Assembly (NCBI RefSeq): GCF_013167895.1
Contig: NZ_BLWC01000001.1
Coordinates: forward strand, 6,448,001-6,512,000
Source: Streptomyces fulvorobeus
Lineage (GTDB): Bacteria; Actinomycetota; Actinomycetes; Streptomycetales; Streptomycetaceae
DNA: 64,000 nt
Reading direction: 5' to 3'
This document shows positions 1-41,237 of the stretch, one piece after another (within the stretch, counting starts at the first letter, position 1; each line of letters begins with the position of its first letter). The notes under the pieces are model-generated. The model saw only the letters and a list, made by a program, of their open reading frames with translations. It was not told the DNA's origin and ran no database searches. A program made the position numbers and the translations under genes.

Positions 1-1
1 C

Positions 2-3000
2 CAGCACGAACGCTTCTGGAACACCCCCGCCGCGGACGACCGGGACGCCACAGCCGACCCGCAGGACGCCCGGTTCTGGGCGGCCGTCGAGGGGGAGGAC
101 CTCAGCGCGCTGGCCTCGACCCTGCGGACGGACGAGGACGCGGTGGCCGCCGTGCTGCCCGCCCTGTCCTCCTGGCGCAAGTCGCGCAACGAAGCGACCA
201 GAACCGACTCCTGGCGCTACCGGGTGACCTGGTCGCCGCTGGCCAAGGTCCCCCGGCGGACCCTGACGGGTACCTGGCTCGTCGTGTCCGCCGAGGGCAC
301 CGACGACAGCGAGACCACCGGCCTGCTGGCCGAAGCGGGCGCCGAGGTGACCCGCCTGGTCCTGGACGACACGCACACGGACCGCGCCACCCTCGCCGAA
401 CTGCTGGCCACCACCGGCGAACTCACCGGGATCGTCTCCACCCTCGCCGCGGCCGAGGAGCGCAGCGGGCGCCACCCGGGCCTCACCCTCGGCCTCGCCC
501 TGACCGTCCCGCTCGTCCAGGCACTGGGCGACGCCGGCGTGAGTGCGCCGCTGTGGTTCCTCACCCGCGGCGCGGTCTCCACCGGCCGGTCGGACGCGCT
601 GACCCACCCGATGCAGGCCCAGATCGTCGGCGTGGGCTGGACCACGGCCCTGGAACACCCGCACCGCTGGGGCGGCGTCATCGACCTGCCGCCGACGCTG
701 GACCGGCGGGCGGCCGGACGCGTGGTCTCCGCCCTCGCGGGCGCGCTCGGCGACGAGGACCAGCTCGCCGTCCGCCCCTCCGGGGTCTTCACCCGGCGCA
801 TCGTGCGCGCCAAGTCCGGCGGACGGGGCCCCTCCCGTACGTGGACCCCGCGCGGTACGACCCTGGTCACCGGCGGCTCCGGCACCCTGGCACCCGACCT
901 CGCCCGCTGGCTCGCCGGCCGGGGCGCCGGCCATGTGGTGCTCGCCAGCCGCCGGGGCGCCGACGCCCCCGGCGCGGCCGAACTGATCGCGGAACTGGCC
1001 GCGTCGGGCACCGAGGCCGCGGCCGTCGCCTGCGACGTGACCGACCGCGACTCCGTCGCCGCGCTCCTGGCGGCCCTCAAGGCCGACGGCCGTACCGTAC
1101 GCACGGTCATCCACACCGCGGCCGTCATCGAGCTCCACACCCTCGCCGAGACCACGATGGAGTCCTTCTCCGACGTCGTGCACGCCAAGGTCACCGGCGC
1201 CCAGCACCTCGACGAACTCCTCGACCACGACGAGCTCGACGACTTCGTTCTGTACTCCTCCACCGCCGGCATGTGGGGCAGCGGCCACCACGCCGCCTAT
1301 GTCGCGGGCAACGCCTACCTCTCGGCGCTCGCGGTCGACCGCCGCGCCCGCGGTCTGCGCACCACCTCGGTGCACTGGGGCAAGTGGCCCGACGACATCG
1401 AACGCGAGCTGGCCGACCCGCACCACATCCGCCGCAGCGGCCTGGCCTACCTGGACCCGCAGCAGGCGCTGAGCGCCCTGGGCAGGGCCCTGGACGACGA
1501 CGAGACCGTCATCGGGCTCACCGACATCGACTGGGACACCTACTACCCCGTCTTCACCACCGGCCGCCCCACACGCCTTTTCGACGAGGTGCCCGAGGTC
1601 GCCCGTCAGCTCGCCCCCGCCCCGCGGCAGGCCGCCGGTCTGCCCGCGGTGAGCGACCTCGCGGCGCGGCTGCACGCCCTGACGGACGCCGAACAGGAAC
1701 GCCTCCTGCTCACCCTCGTCCGCACCGAGGCGGCCGCCGTCCTGGGCCACGCCTCCGCGGAGTCCTTCCCCGAGCGGCGGGCCTTCCGCGACATCGGCTT
1801 CGACTCGGTCACCGCCGTCGACCTGCGCAACCGCATCGTCGCGGCCACCGGCCTGACCCTGCCGTCGACCCTCGTCTTCGACTTCCCCAACCCGGTCGCA
1901 CTCGCCGGTTTCCTCAAGGGCGCCGCCCTGGGCGAGGGACGCGAGGAAGCCGTCGCGGCGCGCGCCACGCCCGCGGGGGCGGCGGCCGACGACGACCCGA
2001 TCGCCATCATCGGCATGAGCTGCCGCTACCCCGGCGGCGCGAACACTCCGGAGGAGCTGATCCGCCTCGCCCTGGACGGCGCGGACGCGATCTCCGAATT
2101 CCCCGCCGACCGCAACTGGGACGCCCAGGGGCTCTACGACCCCGACCCCGACCGGCAGGGCCGCACGTACTCCGTCCAGGGCGGATTCCTGCACGAGGCC
2201 GCCGAGTTCGACCCCGCGTTCTTCGGGATCTCGCCGCGTGAGGCCGTGTCGATGGACCCGCAGCAGCGCCTGCTGCTGGAGACCTCCTGGGAGGCCTTCG
2301 AGCGGGCCGGGATCGACCTGGACTCGTTGCGGGGCACCACCACGGGCACCTTCATCGGCGCGAGCCACCAGGACTACGCGACAACCGCGCACAACGGCGC
2401 CGAGGGCTCCGAGGTGCACATGGTCACCGGCACCGCGGCCAGCGTGCTGTCCGGCCGCGTGTCGTACCTGTACCGGCTCGAAGGACCGGCGGTCACCGTC
2501 GACACCGCCTGCTCGTCCTCACTGGTGGCCGTGCATCTCGCCTGCCAGTCGCTGCGCAGCGGGGAGAGCACCCTCGCGCTGGCGGGCGGCGCGGCCGTGA
2601 TGGGCACCCCGCACGCCTTCGTGGGCTTCAGCAGGCAGCGGGCGCTCGCGCTCGACGGCCGCTGCAAGCCGTTCTCCGACGCCGCCGACGGCATGACCCT
2701 TGCGGAGGGCGTCGGTCTGGTCCTGCTGGAGCGTCTCTCCGACGCCCGGCGCAACGGCCACCGCGTCCTCGCCGTGATCCGCGGCTCGGCGATCAACCAG
2801 GACGGCGCGTCCAACGGTCTCACCGCCCCCAACGGGCCCGCCCAGCAGCAGGTCATCCGCCAGGCCCTCGCCAACGCGGCGATCACCGGCGCGGACGTGG
2901 ACACGGTGGAGGCGCACGGCACGGGCACCAGGCTCGGCGACCCCATCGAGGCGCAGGCCGTGCTCGCCACCTACGGTCAGGGCCGCGACCCCGAGCGCCC

Positions 3001-6000
3001 GCTGTGGCTCGGCTCGCTCAAGTCCAACATCGGTCACACCCAGGCCGCCGCCGGAGTCGCCGGCGTCATCAAGATGGTCATGGCCATGCGCGAGGGCGTC
3101 CTGCCGGGCACCCTGCACACCGGCACCCCCTCCACGCACGTGGACTGGACGTCCGGAGCGGTGGAACTGCTGACCGGGCGGACCCCGTGGCCGCAGACCG
3201 ACCGGCCCAGGCGCGCCGGAGTGTCCTCCTTCGGGATCAGCGGCACCAACGCCCACCTGATCGTGGAGCAGGCACCCCCGGCCGAAGCCGGGACCGCGGA
3301 TACCGGCACCACGGACGCCGACACAACAGGCGTGCCCAGGGAAGGCGTTGACACGGCAACCGGTGGCCCCGCCGACGCGCAGGTCGTACCGTGGCCGGTC
3401 TCCGCGAAGTCCGAGGCGGCCCTCCGCGACCAGGCGGCCCGGCTCCTCGCCCTCGCCGACGCCGACCCCGGCCTGTCGCCCGCGCGGGTGGGCTGGTCGC
3501 TGGCGACCACCCGTACGACCTTCGACCACCGCGCGGTCGTGATCGGCCGGACCCGCGAGGACTTCCTGCGCTCCCTCGAAGCACTGGCCACCGGCCGCAG
3601 CGCGGCAGACGTCGTCCAGGGCGCCGTCGGTGAGGGCGCCGGGGGACCGGTGTTCGTCTACCCCGGCCAGGGCTCCCAGTGGTGGGGCATGGGCCGCGAA
3701 CTGCTCGCCGACTCCGAGGTGTTCCGCGCGGCCGTGGACGACTGCGCCGACGCCCTCGCCCCGTACATCGACTGGTCCCTGCACGAGGTCCTGGCCGGCG
3801 AGGGAGACCCGGCGCTGCTCGAACGGGTGGACGTCGTCCAGCCCGCGCTGTTCTCGACCATGGTGGCGCTGACCGCGCTCTGGCGCTCGTACGGAGTCGA
3901 GCCCTCGGCCGTCGTCGGCCACTCGCAGGGCGAGATCGCCGCCGCGTACGTGGCGGGCGCGCTGACGCTGGCGGACGCCGCCGCCGTCGTGGCCCTGCGC
4001 AGCCAGGCACTGCCCCAGCTCTCCGGGCTCGGCGGCATGATGTCGCTGGCCGCGCCGGTGGAGCGGGTGACCGACCTGCTGGAGCCCTGGGGCGAACTGC
4101 TGTCCGTCGCGGCCGTCAACGGGCCCTCGTCGGTCATCGTCTCCGGCGACGCCGCCGCGCTGGACGAACTGCACGCCGCCTGCGGACAGCAGGGCGTCCG
4201 CGCCCGCAAGGTGTCGGTGGACTACGCCTCGCACAGCGCACATGTCGAAGCCGTGCGCGACGAGCTCTCCCGCGTACTGGCGCCGGTCGTCTCCGCGAGC
4301 CCGCGCGTGCCGTTCTACTCGACGGTCACCGGCGCCCGCCTGACGGACGCCGCCTTCGACGGCGCGTACTGGTACACCAACCTGCGCACGACCGTGCGGA
4401 TGGAGGAGGCGACCCGTGCGCTGCTCGCGGACGGGCACCGCGTCTTCATCGAGATGAGCCCGCACCCGGTGCTGGCCGCCCCCGTTCAGGAGACCCAGGA
4501 GACGGTGGAGGAGGCTGTCGCCGACTCCGCCGTGGTGCTCGGCACTCTGCGCCGCGACGAAGGCGGCATCCGGCGCTTCCTGGCCTCCCTCGCCGAGGCC
4601 CACGCGCACGGCACGGCGGTGGACTGGCGCACGGCGTTCCCGGCCGGCGCCGCCGTCCCCGTCGACCTGCCGACCTACGCCTTCCAGCACCGCAAGTTCT
4701 GGCCCGAGCCCAGGGCCACGAACGCCACCGCGGCCCCGGGCGACGGCGCCGGGACGGACACCGCCTTCTGGGACCTCGTCGAGAGCGCGGACCTGGAGTC
4801 CCTGGCCGACGAACTCGGTGTCGCCGAGGACGGGGCACGCTCCTCGCTCGGGGAGGTACTGCCCACCCTGTCGGCGTGGCGCGCCAAGTCCCGGGAACGC
4901 TCGGCCGTCAACGCCTGGCGCTACCGCGTCGACTGGACCCGGCTGAACGAGCCGGTCACCGCCGCTCCCACGGGCCGCTGGCTCGCCGTGGTACCGGCGG
5001 ACCGGGCCGACGACGCCTGGATCACCTCCGTACTGGCCCTGCTCGGCCCGGACACGGTCCGGCTGGAGGCGGAGGGCGGTGGCGGCAACGACGGCGCGGG
5101 CCGCGCCGCCTGGGCCAAGCGACTCAAGGAACTGACCGCCGACGGAACGGAGTTCACCGGCGTACTGTCCCTGCTGGCGCTCGTCGAGGAGCGCCACCCG
5201 AACCACCCGTCCGTGCCCGCAGGACTGGCCCTGACGCTCACTCTCGTCCAGGCACTGGGCGACGCGGAACTGCGCGCCCCGCTGTGGTGCGCCACCCGCG
5301 GCGCGGTGTCGGTGGGCAAGGACGACCGGCTCACCCGGCCCGTGCAGAGTGCCCTGTGGGGCCTGGGCCGGGTGGTCGCGCTGGAGCACCCGGACCGCTG
5401 GGGCGGTCTGGTCGACCTCCCGGAGACGCTGGACGCGCGGGCCGGGGCCCGGCTGACCGCCGTACTGGCGGGCCTGGACGCGGAGGACCAGATCGCGGTC
5501 CGCCCGTCCGGGATCTACGGCCGCCGCCTCACCCACGCGGCGCCCACCGCGGACCGCCCCGAGCGCCGCTGGCACGGCCGGGGCACCACCCTGATCACCG
5601 GCGGCACCGGCGGCATCGGCGGCCGGGTCGCCCGCTGGATGATCGAGCGCGGCGCCGGACACGTGGTGCTGACCAGCCGCCGCGGCGAGGACGCGCCCGG
5701 CGCGGCCGCGCTCCGCGCCGAACTGGAGGGCCTGGGCGCCCGCGTCACCATCGCCGCCTGCGACGCCGCCGACCGCGACGCGCTGGCCGGCGTGCTGGCC
5801 GCGATCCCCGCCGAGTTCCCCCTCGCCTCGGTCTTCCACGCCGCCGGCGTGGCCGAGGGCGACGCCTCCGTGGAGTCGCTGACGCTGGAGCAGCTGGACG
5901 CCCTGATGCGGTCCAAGCTCAGCGCCGCCCTGCACCTGCACGAACTGACCCGCGGCCTCGACCTGGACGCCTTCGTGCTGTTCTCGTCGGGCGCGGCCAC

Positions 6001-6904
6001 CTGGGGCAGTGGCGGCCAGCCCGGCTACGCGGCGGCCAACGCGTTCCTCGACGCCCTGGCCGAACACCGCAGGGCCGAGGGCCTGACCGCCGCCTCCGTC
6101 GCCTGGGGCACCTGGGCCGAGGTCGGCATGGCCACGGTCGACGAGGTCCACGAGCGGCTGCGGCGCCAGGGCGTCATGCCCATGGAGCCGCCGCTGGCGA
6201 TCGCCGCACTCCAGCGGATGCTGGAGGACGACGACACGGCGCTCACCGTGACGCTGATGGACTGGGAACGCTTCACCCCCAGCTTCACCGCGGCGCGGCC
6301 CAGCCCGCTGCTCACCGGGATCCCCGAGGCCGGCCGGGCCCTGTCTGCGGGCGACGAAGTCCCCACCGACGACGGAACCGCTGTGCCGCCCCTCAGGCAG
6401 CGGCTCGACACCCTGCCCACCGCCGAACGCGACCGGGCCCTGCTCGAAGCGGTACGCGCCGAAGCGTCCGCGACCCTGGGCCACGACGCGACCGACGCCA
6501 TTCCTGCCACCCGCGCCTTCCGTGACGTCGGCTTCGACTCGGTGACGGCCGTCGAGCTGCGCAACCGGCTGCGGACGGCCCTGGGCCTGCCACTGCCGGC
6601 GGCCCTGGTCTTCGACCATCCGACCCCGGCCACCCTGGCCCGGCACATCGGCTCGCTGATCTTCGGCGCCGCCCCCGGGCACGCCGACGACCGGGCCGAC
6701 GATCCCGACGCGGAGATCCGCGACGTGCTCGCCTCCGTACCCATCAGCAGACTCCGAAAAGCAGGACTTCTGGACATGGTGCTCAAACTCGCCACCGCCG
6801 ATGCCCCCGACGCGGCCACCGGGCCTCTCGACGGCGAGGGCCCGACCGAGGACCTCGACGACATGGACGCCGAAGGCCTGCTGCGGCTCGCCACCGACAT
6901 GTAG
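2..6904 (+). CDS. Type I modular polyketide synthase, NysB/AmphB-like (5' end outside window)
   Basis: Extends two polyene chain positions. The reading frame is open from base 2, so the start lies to the left; 2,300 residues are visible. Domains: last residues of an AT (ending QHERFW), KR (about nt 850-1400) and ACP (about 1680-1920, phosphopantetheine Ser at 1805) of one module; then KS (1996-3270, Cys at 2510 in DTACSSS), AT (3650-4600, GHSQG at 3917 and YASH), KR (5570-6130) and ACP (6400-6660, Ser at 6539) of the next. GHSQG plus YASH is the methylmalonyl-CoA signature. Both KRs keep Lys/Ser/Tyr/Asn, lack the LDD motif and have the Trp of A-type KRs (MWGSGHH and TWGSGGQ), the first with the A2-type His. 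The C-terminus, rich in acidic residues (DLDDMDAEGLLRLA), is a docking domain. NysB is about 3,190 residues as I recall, so roughly one KS-AT is missing, fitting modules 1 and 2 of a nystatin-type line. Confidence 0.93.
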   Translation, partial: QHERFWNTPAADDRDATADPQDARFWAAVEGEDLSALASTLRTDEDAVAAVLPALSSWRKSRNEATRTDSWRYRVTWSPLAKVPRRTLTGTWLVVSAEGTDDSETTGLLAEAGAEVTRLVLDDTHTDRATLAELLATTGELTGIVSTLAAAEERSGRHPGLTLGLALTVPLVQALGDAGVSAPLWFLTRGAVSTGRSDALTHPMQAQIVGVGWTTALEHPHRWGGVIDLPPTLDRRAAGRVVSALAGALGDEDQLAVRPSGVFTRRIVRAKSGGRGPSRTWTPRGTTLVTGGSGTLAPDLARWLAGRGAGHVVLASRRGADAPGAAELIAELAASGTEAAAVACDVTDRDSVAALLAALKADGRTVRTVIHTAAVIELHTLAETTMESFSDVVHAKVTGAQHLDELLDHDELDDFVLYSSTAGMWGSGHHAAYVAGNAYLSALAVDRRARGLRTTSVHWGKWPDDIERELADPHHIRRSGLAYLDPQQALSALGRALDDDETVIGLTDIDWDTYYPVFTTGRPTRLFDEVPEVARQLAPAPRQAAGLPAVSDLAARLHALTDAEQERLLLTLVRTEAAAVLGHASAESFPERRAFRDIGFDSVTAVDLRNRIVAATGLTLPSTLVFDFPNPVALAGFLKGAALGEGREEAVAARATPAGAAADDDPIAIIGMSCRYPGGANTPEELIRLALDGADAISEFPADRNWDAQGLYDPDPDRQGRTYSVQGGFLHEAAEFDPAFFGISPREAVSMDPQQRLLLETSWEAFERAGIDLDSLRGTTTGTFIGASHQDYATTAHNGAEGSEVHMVTGTAASVLSGRVSYLYRLEGPAVTVDTACSSSLVAVHLACQSLRSGESTLALAGGAAVMGTPHAFVGFSRQRALALDGRCKPFSDAADGMTLAEGVGLVLLERLSDARRNGHRVLAVIRGSAINQDGASNGLTAPNGPAQQQVIRQALANAAITGADVDTVEAHGTGTRLGDPIEAQAVLATYGQGRDPERPLWLGSLKSNIGHTQAAAGVAGVIKMVMAMREGVLPGTLHTGTPSTHVDWTSGAVELLTGRTPWPQTDRPRRAGVSSFGISGTNAHLIVEQAPPAEAGTADTGTTDADTTGVPREGVDTATGGPADAQVVPWPVSAKSEAALRDQAARLLALADADPGLSPARVGWSLATTRTTFDHRAVVIGRTREDFLRSLEALATGRSAADVVQGAVGEGAGGPVFVYPGQGSQWWGMGRELLADSEVFRAAVDDCADALAPYIDWSLHEVLAGEGDPALLERVDVVQPALFSTMVALTALWRSYGVEPSAVVGHSQGEIAAAYVAGALTLADAAAVVALRSQALPQLSGLGGMMSLAAPVERVTDLLEPWGELLSVAAVNGPSSVIVSGDAAALDELHAACGQQGVRARKVSVDYASHSAHVEAVRDELSRVLAPVVSASPRVPFYSTVTGARLTDAAFDGAYWYTNLRTTVRMEEATRALLADGHRVFIEMSPHPVLAAPVQETQETVEEAVADSAVVLGTLRRDEGGIRRFLASLAEAHAHGTAVDWRTAFPAGAAVPVDLPTYAFQHRKFWPEPRATNATAAPGDGAGTDTAFWDLVESADLESLADELGVAEDGARSSLGEVLPTLSAWRAKSRERSAVNAWRYRVDWTRLNEPVTAAPTGRWLAVVPADRADDAWITSVLALLGPDTVRLEAEGGGGNDGAGRAAWAKRLKELTADGTEFTGVLSLLALVEERHPNHPSVPAGLALTLTLVQALGDAELRAPLWCATRGAVSVGKDDRLTRPVQSALWGLGRVVALEHPDRWGGLVDLPETLDARAGARLTAVLAGLDAEDQIAVRPSGIYGRRLTHAAPTADRPERRWHGRGTTLITGGTGGIGGRVARWMIERGAGHVVLTSRRGEDAPGAAALRAELEGLGARVTIAACDAADRDALAGVLAAIPAEFPLASVFHAAGVAEGDASVESLTLEQLDALMRSKLSAALHLHELTRGLDLDAFVLFSSGAATWGSGGQPGYAAANAFLDALAEHRRAEGLTAASVAWGTWAEVGMATVDEVHERLRRQGVMPMEPPLAIAALQRMLEDDDTALTVTLMDWERFTPSFTAARPSPLLTGIPEAGRALSAGDEVPTDDGTAVPPLRQRLDTLPTAERDRALLEAVRAEASATLGHDATDAIPATRAFRDVGFDSVTAVELRNRLRTALGLPLPAALVFDHPTPATLARHIGSLIFGAAPGHADDRADDPDAEIRDVLASVPISRLRKAGLLDMVLKLATADAPDAATGPLDGEGPTEDLDDMDAEGLLRLATDM

Positions 6905-6912
6905 CGGCCCCT

Positions 6913-6951
6913 CGGCGACGTCCGCCCGGCCGCGCCGGACGGACGTCGCCG
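6913..6951 (+). terminator. Perfect 12-bp hairpin between the two PKS genes
   Basis: CGGCGACGTCCG at 6913-6924 pairs exactly with CGGACGTCGCCG at 6940-6951 across a 15-base loop. It starts 9 bases after the stop of the upstream PKS and ends 42 bases before the start of the next. There is no T-run, so it may be a factor-assisted terminator, an attenuator or an mRNA-stabilising stem. Confidence 0.5.
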
Positions 6952-6993
6952 GCTGTGCGGCATCTGCAAACCGAAAGAGACCTGGAGAGTTCG

Positions 6994-39740
<32,747 letters not shown>

Positions 39741-39743
39741 ACC

Positions 39744-39789
39744 GCGGAGGCTTCGGGCAGGGGCGGAACTCCCTCCCCGAAGCCTCCGC
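39744..39789 (+). terminator. Terminator after the giant PKS gene
   Basis: GCGGAGGCTTCGGG at 39744-39757 is exactly complementary to CCCGAAGCCTCCGC at 39776-39789. The 14-bp stem begins 4 bases after the stop codon. No T-run follows, as is common in Streptomyces. Confidence 0.8.
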
Positions 39790-39855
39790 CCACGGGGGAC
39801 TTGCAGGCGGTTCGTGCCCTCACGAGGGGGTTCCGTCACCAATGTCCGCGCAGAG

Positions 39856-39873
39856 ACTAGGGAATTTCCCACT
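39856..39873 (+). promoter_or_regulatory. Palindrome resembling a PAS-LuxR (PimM-type) operator
   Basis: CTAGGGAATTTCCC lies 243 bases before the thioesterase start, in the only sizeable gap after the giant PKS. PimM-type regulators bind a palindrome close to CTVGGGAWWTCCCBAG; this site has the GGGA/TCCC arms but one extra central base and lacks the second CTAG edge at the right distance, although CTAGT recurs at 39880. A PimM-like gene is present at 48.0 kb. The regulator assignment is inference. Confidence 0.4.
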
Positions 39874-40115
39874 GTCCCGCCTAGTGGAATGGGGGCGTCG
39901 GCCACCGGGTCGGCAGTACCGGCCGGCGAGGCGGGCGACGTCAGTCGTCCGTCCGCTCTGTTCGGCAGGAGCACCGCATGGAACGTCGGCTGCATCGGCG
40001 CGGGCAAGGTGCGCGCGGTGTGCGGCGTTCCGGCGCGCTCTCGTGACAGTGGTCCGGTCCCCGGACCGCTGCGCGGTTCAGGGCGTCCGGCCCAGCTCTA
40101 GGAGGATGCAAGACG

Positions 40116-40870
40116 ATGACGACCTCCACCGAGGAGAGTCTCTGGGCACGGTGCTTCCATCCGGCACCGGACAGCTCGGAGCAACTCTTCTGTTTCCCCA
40201 CGCGGGTGGCTCGGCGTCTTTCTACTTCCCGGTCTCCGCTCAGCTCTCCTCCGTGGCAGAGGTGTTCGCGGTTCAGTACCCCGGCCGTCAGGACCGGCGC
40301 AAGGAAACCAGCCCCGGCGATCTGGAAGTCCTGGCCGACCAGGTCTACGAGGCGTTGCGCAAGCAGCTCAGGGCCCGGCCCACCACGTTCTTCGGGCACA
40401 GCATGGGCGCGACGATCGCCTTCGAGGTCGCGCGGCGTTTCGAGGCCGACGGCGGTGAACTCTCCCATCTGTTCGTCTCGGGCCGGCGCGCACCGTCCCG
40501 CCACCGCGACGAGAGTGTGCACACACGCAGCGACGACGGCATCGTCGCGGAGCTGAAGCTGCTGTCCGGTACGAACACGGCGCTGCTCGGCGACGAGGAG
40601 ATTCTTCGGATGATCCTCCCCGCGATCCGCAGCGACTATCAGGCCATCGAGACCTACCGCTGCGACCCGGACACAACGGTACGGGCCCCGATCTCGGCGC
40701 TCACCGGCGACAGTGACCCGAAAACCTCGCTGGACGAGGCTGAGGACTGGAGCCGGCACACCACGGGCGCCTTCGATCTGAAGGTCTTCCCCGGCGGGCA
40801 CTTCTACCTGAGTGCACAGGCTCCGGCGGTGATCGCGTTACTGCGGAAACATCTGTCCACCGGCAGGTGA
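40116..40870 (+). CDS. Stand-alone type II thioesterase, NysE-like (one frameshift)
   Basis: Alpha/beta-hydrolase that removes wrong or stalled acyl groups from PKS carrier domains. Start ATG 40116, with AGGAGG at 40100-40105. The N-terminus (WARCFHPAPDSSEQLFCFP) is in one frame and the rest (HAGGSASFYFPVSAQLS onwards) in the next. One C is missing in the CCCC run at 40196-40199; with five C the protein reads through FPHAGG, the classic type II TE start. Repaired length is 251 residues, normal for the family and the NysE length as I recall it. Nucleophile in GHSMG, Asp in TGDSDP, His in GGHFYL. Without the repair the downstream frame is open from 39482, but that upstream part is not protein-like. 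Its place just after the PKS matches the nystatin cluster. Confidence 0.9.
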
Positions 40871-41237
40871 GCGGCCGCCCGTCCGGGTGAGCGCTCCCCG
40901 GGGGCGTCCACTCGTCCGTTCGCGTCCGGTCCGCCTTCTCGTGGGGGCCGGCCGGATGCCCGGCCGCCAGTGCCGCCCGCACGGCCGGTGCCCGTGCGAC
41001 CGAGCCCAAATACGGCTCCCGTACGGCGCGTTGGTCACCGGCGCGGAGGGCACTCGACCAGTTCGCGTAGGTGTACGCCGCATTCCGGGCGGCGTCGCGT
41101 GATCTATGGTGCGGGATTTGTGATCATGTATCTCACGTCCGTTCATCGTTGCGTGTCAACTGCTTTTGCGGGATGGGGCGGAAAGCGGCGACGTGTGACT
41201 GCGCCCGTCGCGTTCCCCGAGAGGCGAGGAGACCTCG
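40871..41237. promoter_or_regulatory. Intergenic region upstream of the first LuxR regulator
   Basis: No gene is seen in these 367 bases. The left part is very GC-rich with weak dyads; the part from about 41100 to 41170 is relatively AT-rich and probably holds the promoter of the regulator. A GAGGAG ribosome site lies at 41226-41231. No PimM-like box was found. Confidence 0.5.

Noticed and set aside
2519..6682. 1,387-codon open frame on the minus strand inside the first PKS gene
   Set aside because: Antisense shadow of high-GC coding DNA; Gly/Arg/Gln-rich with no domain. The same applies to long minus frames at 10390-13413, 15775-18732, 24516-28898 and 35574-40007.
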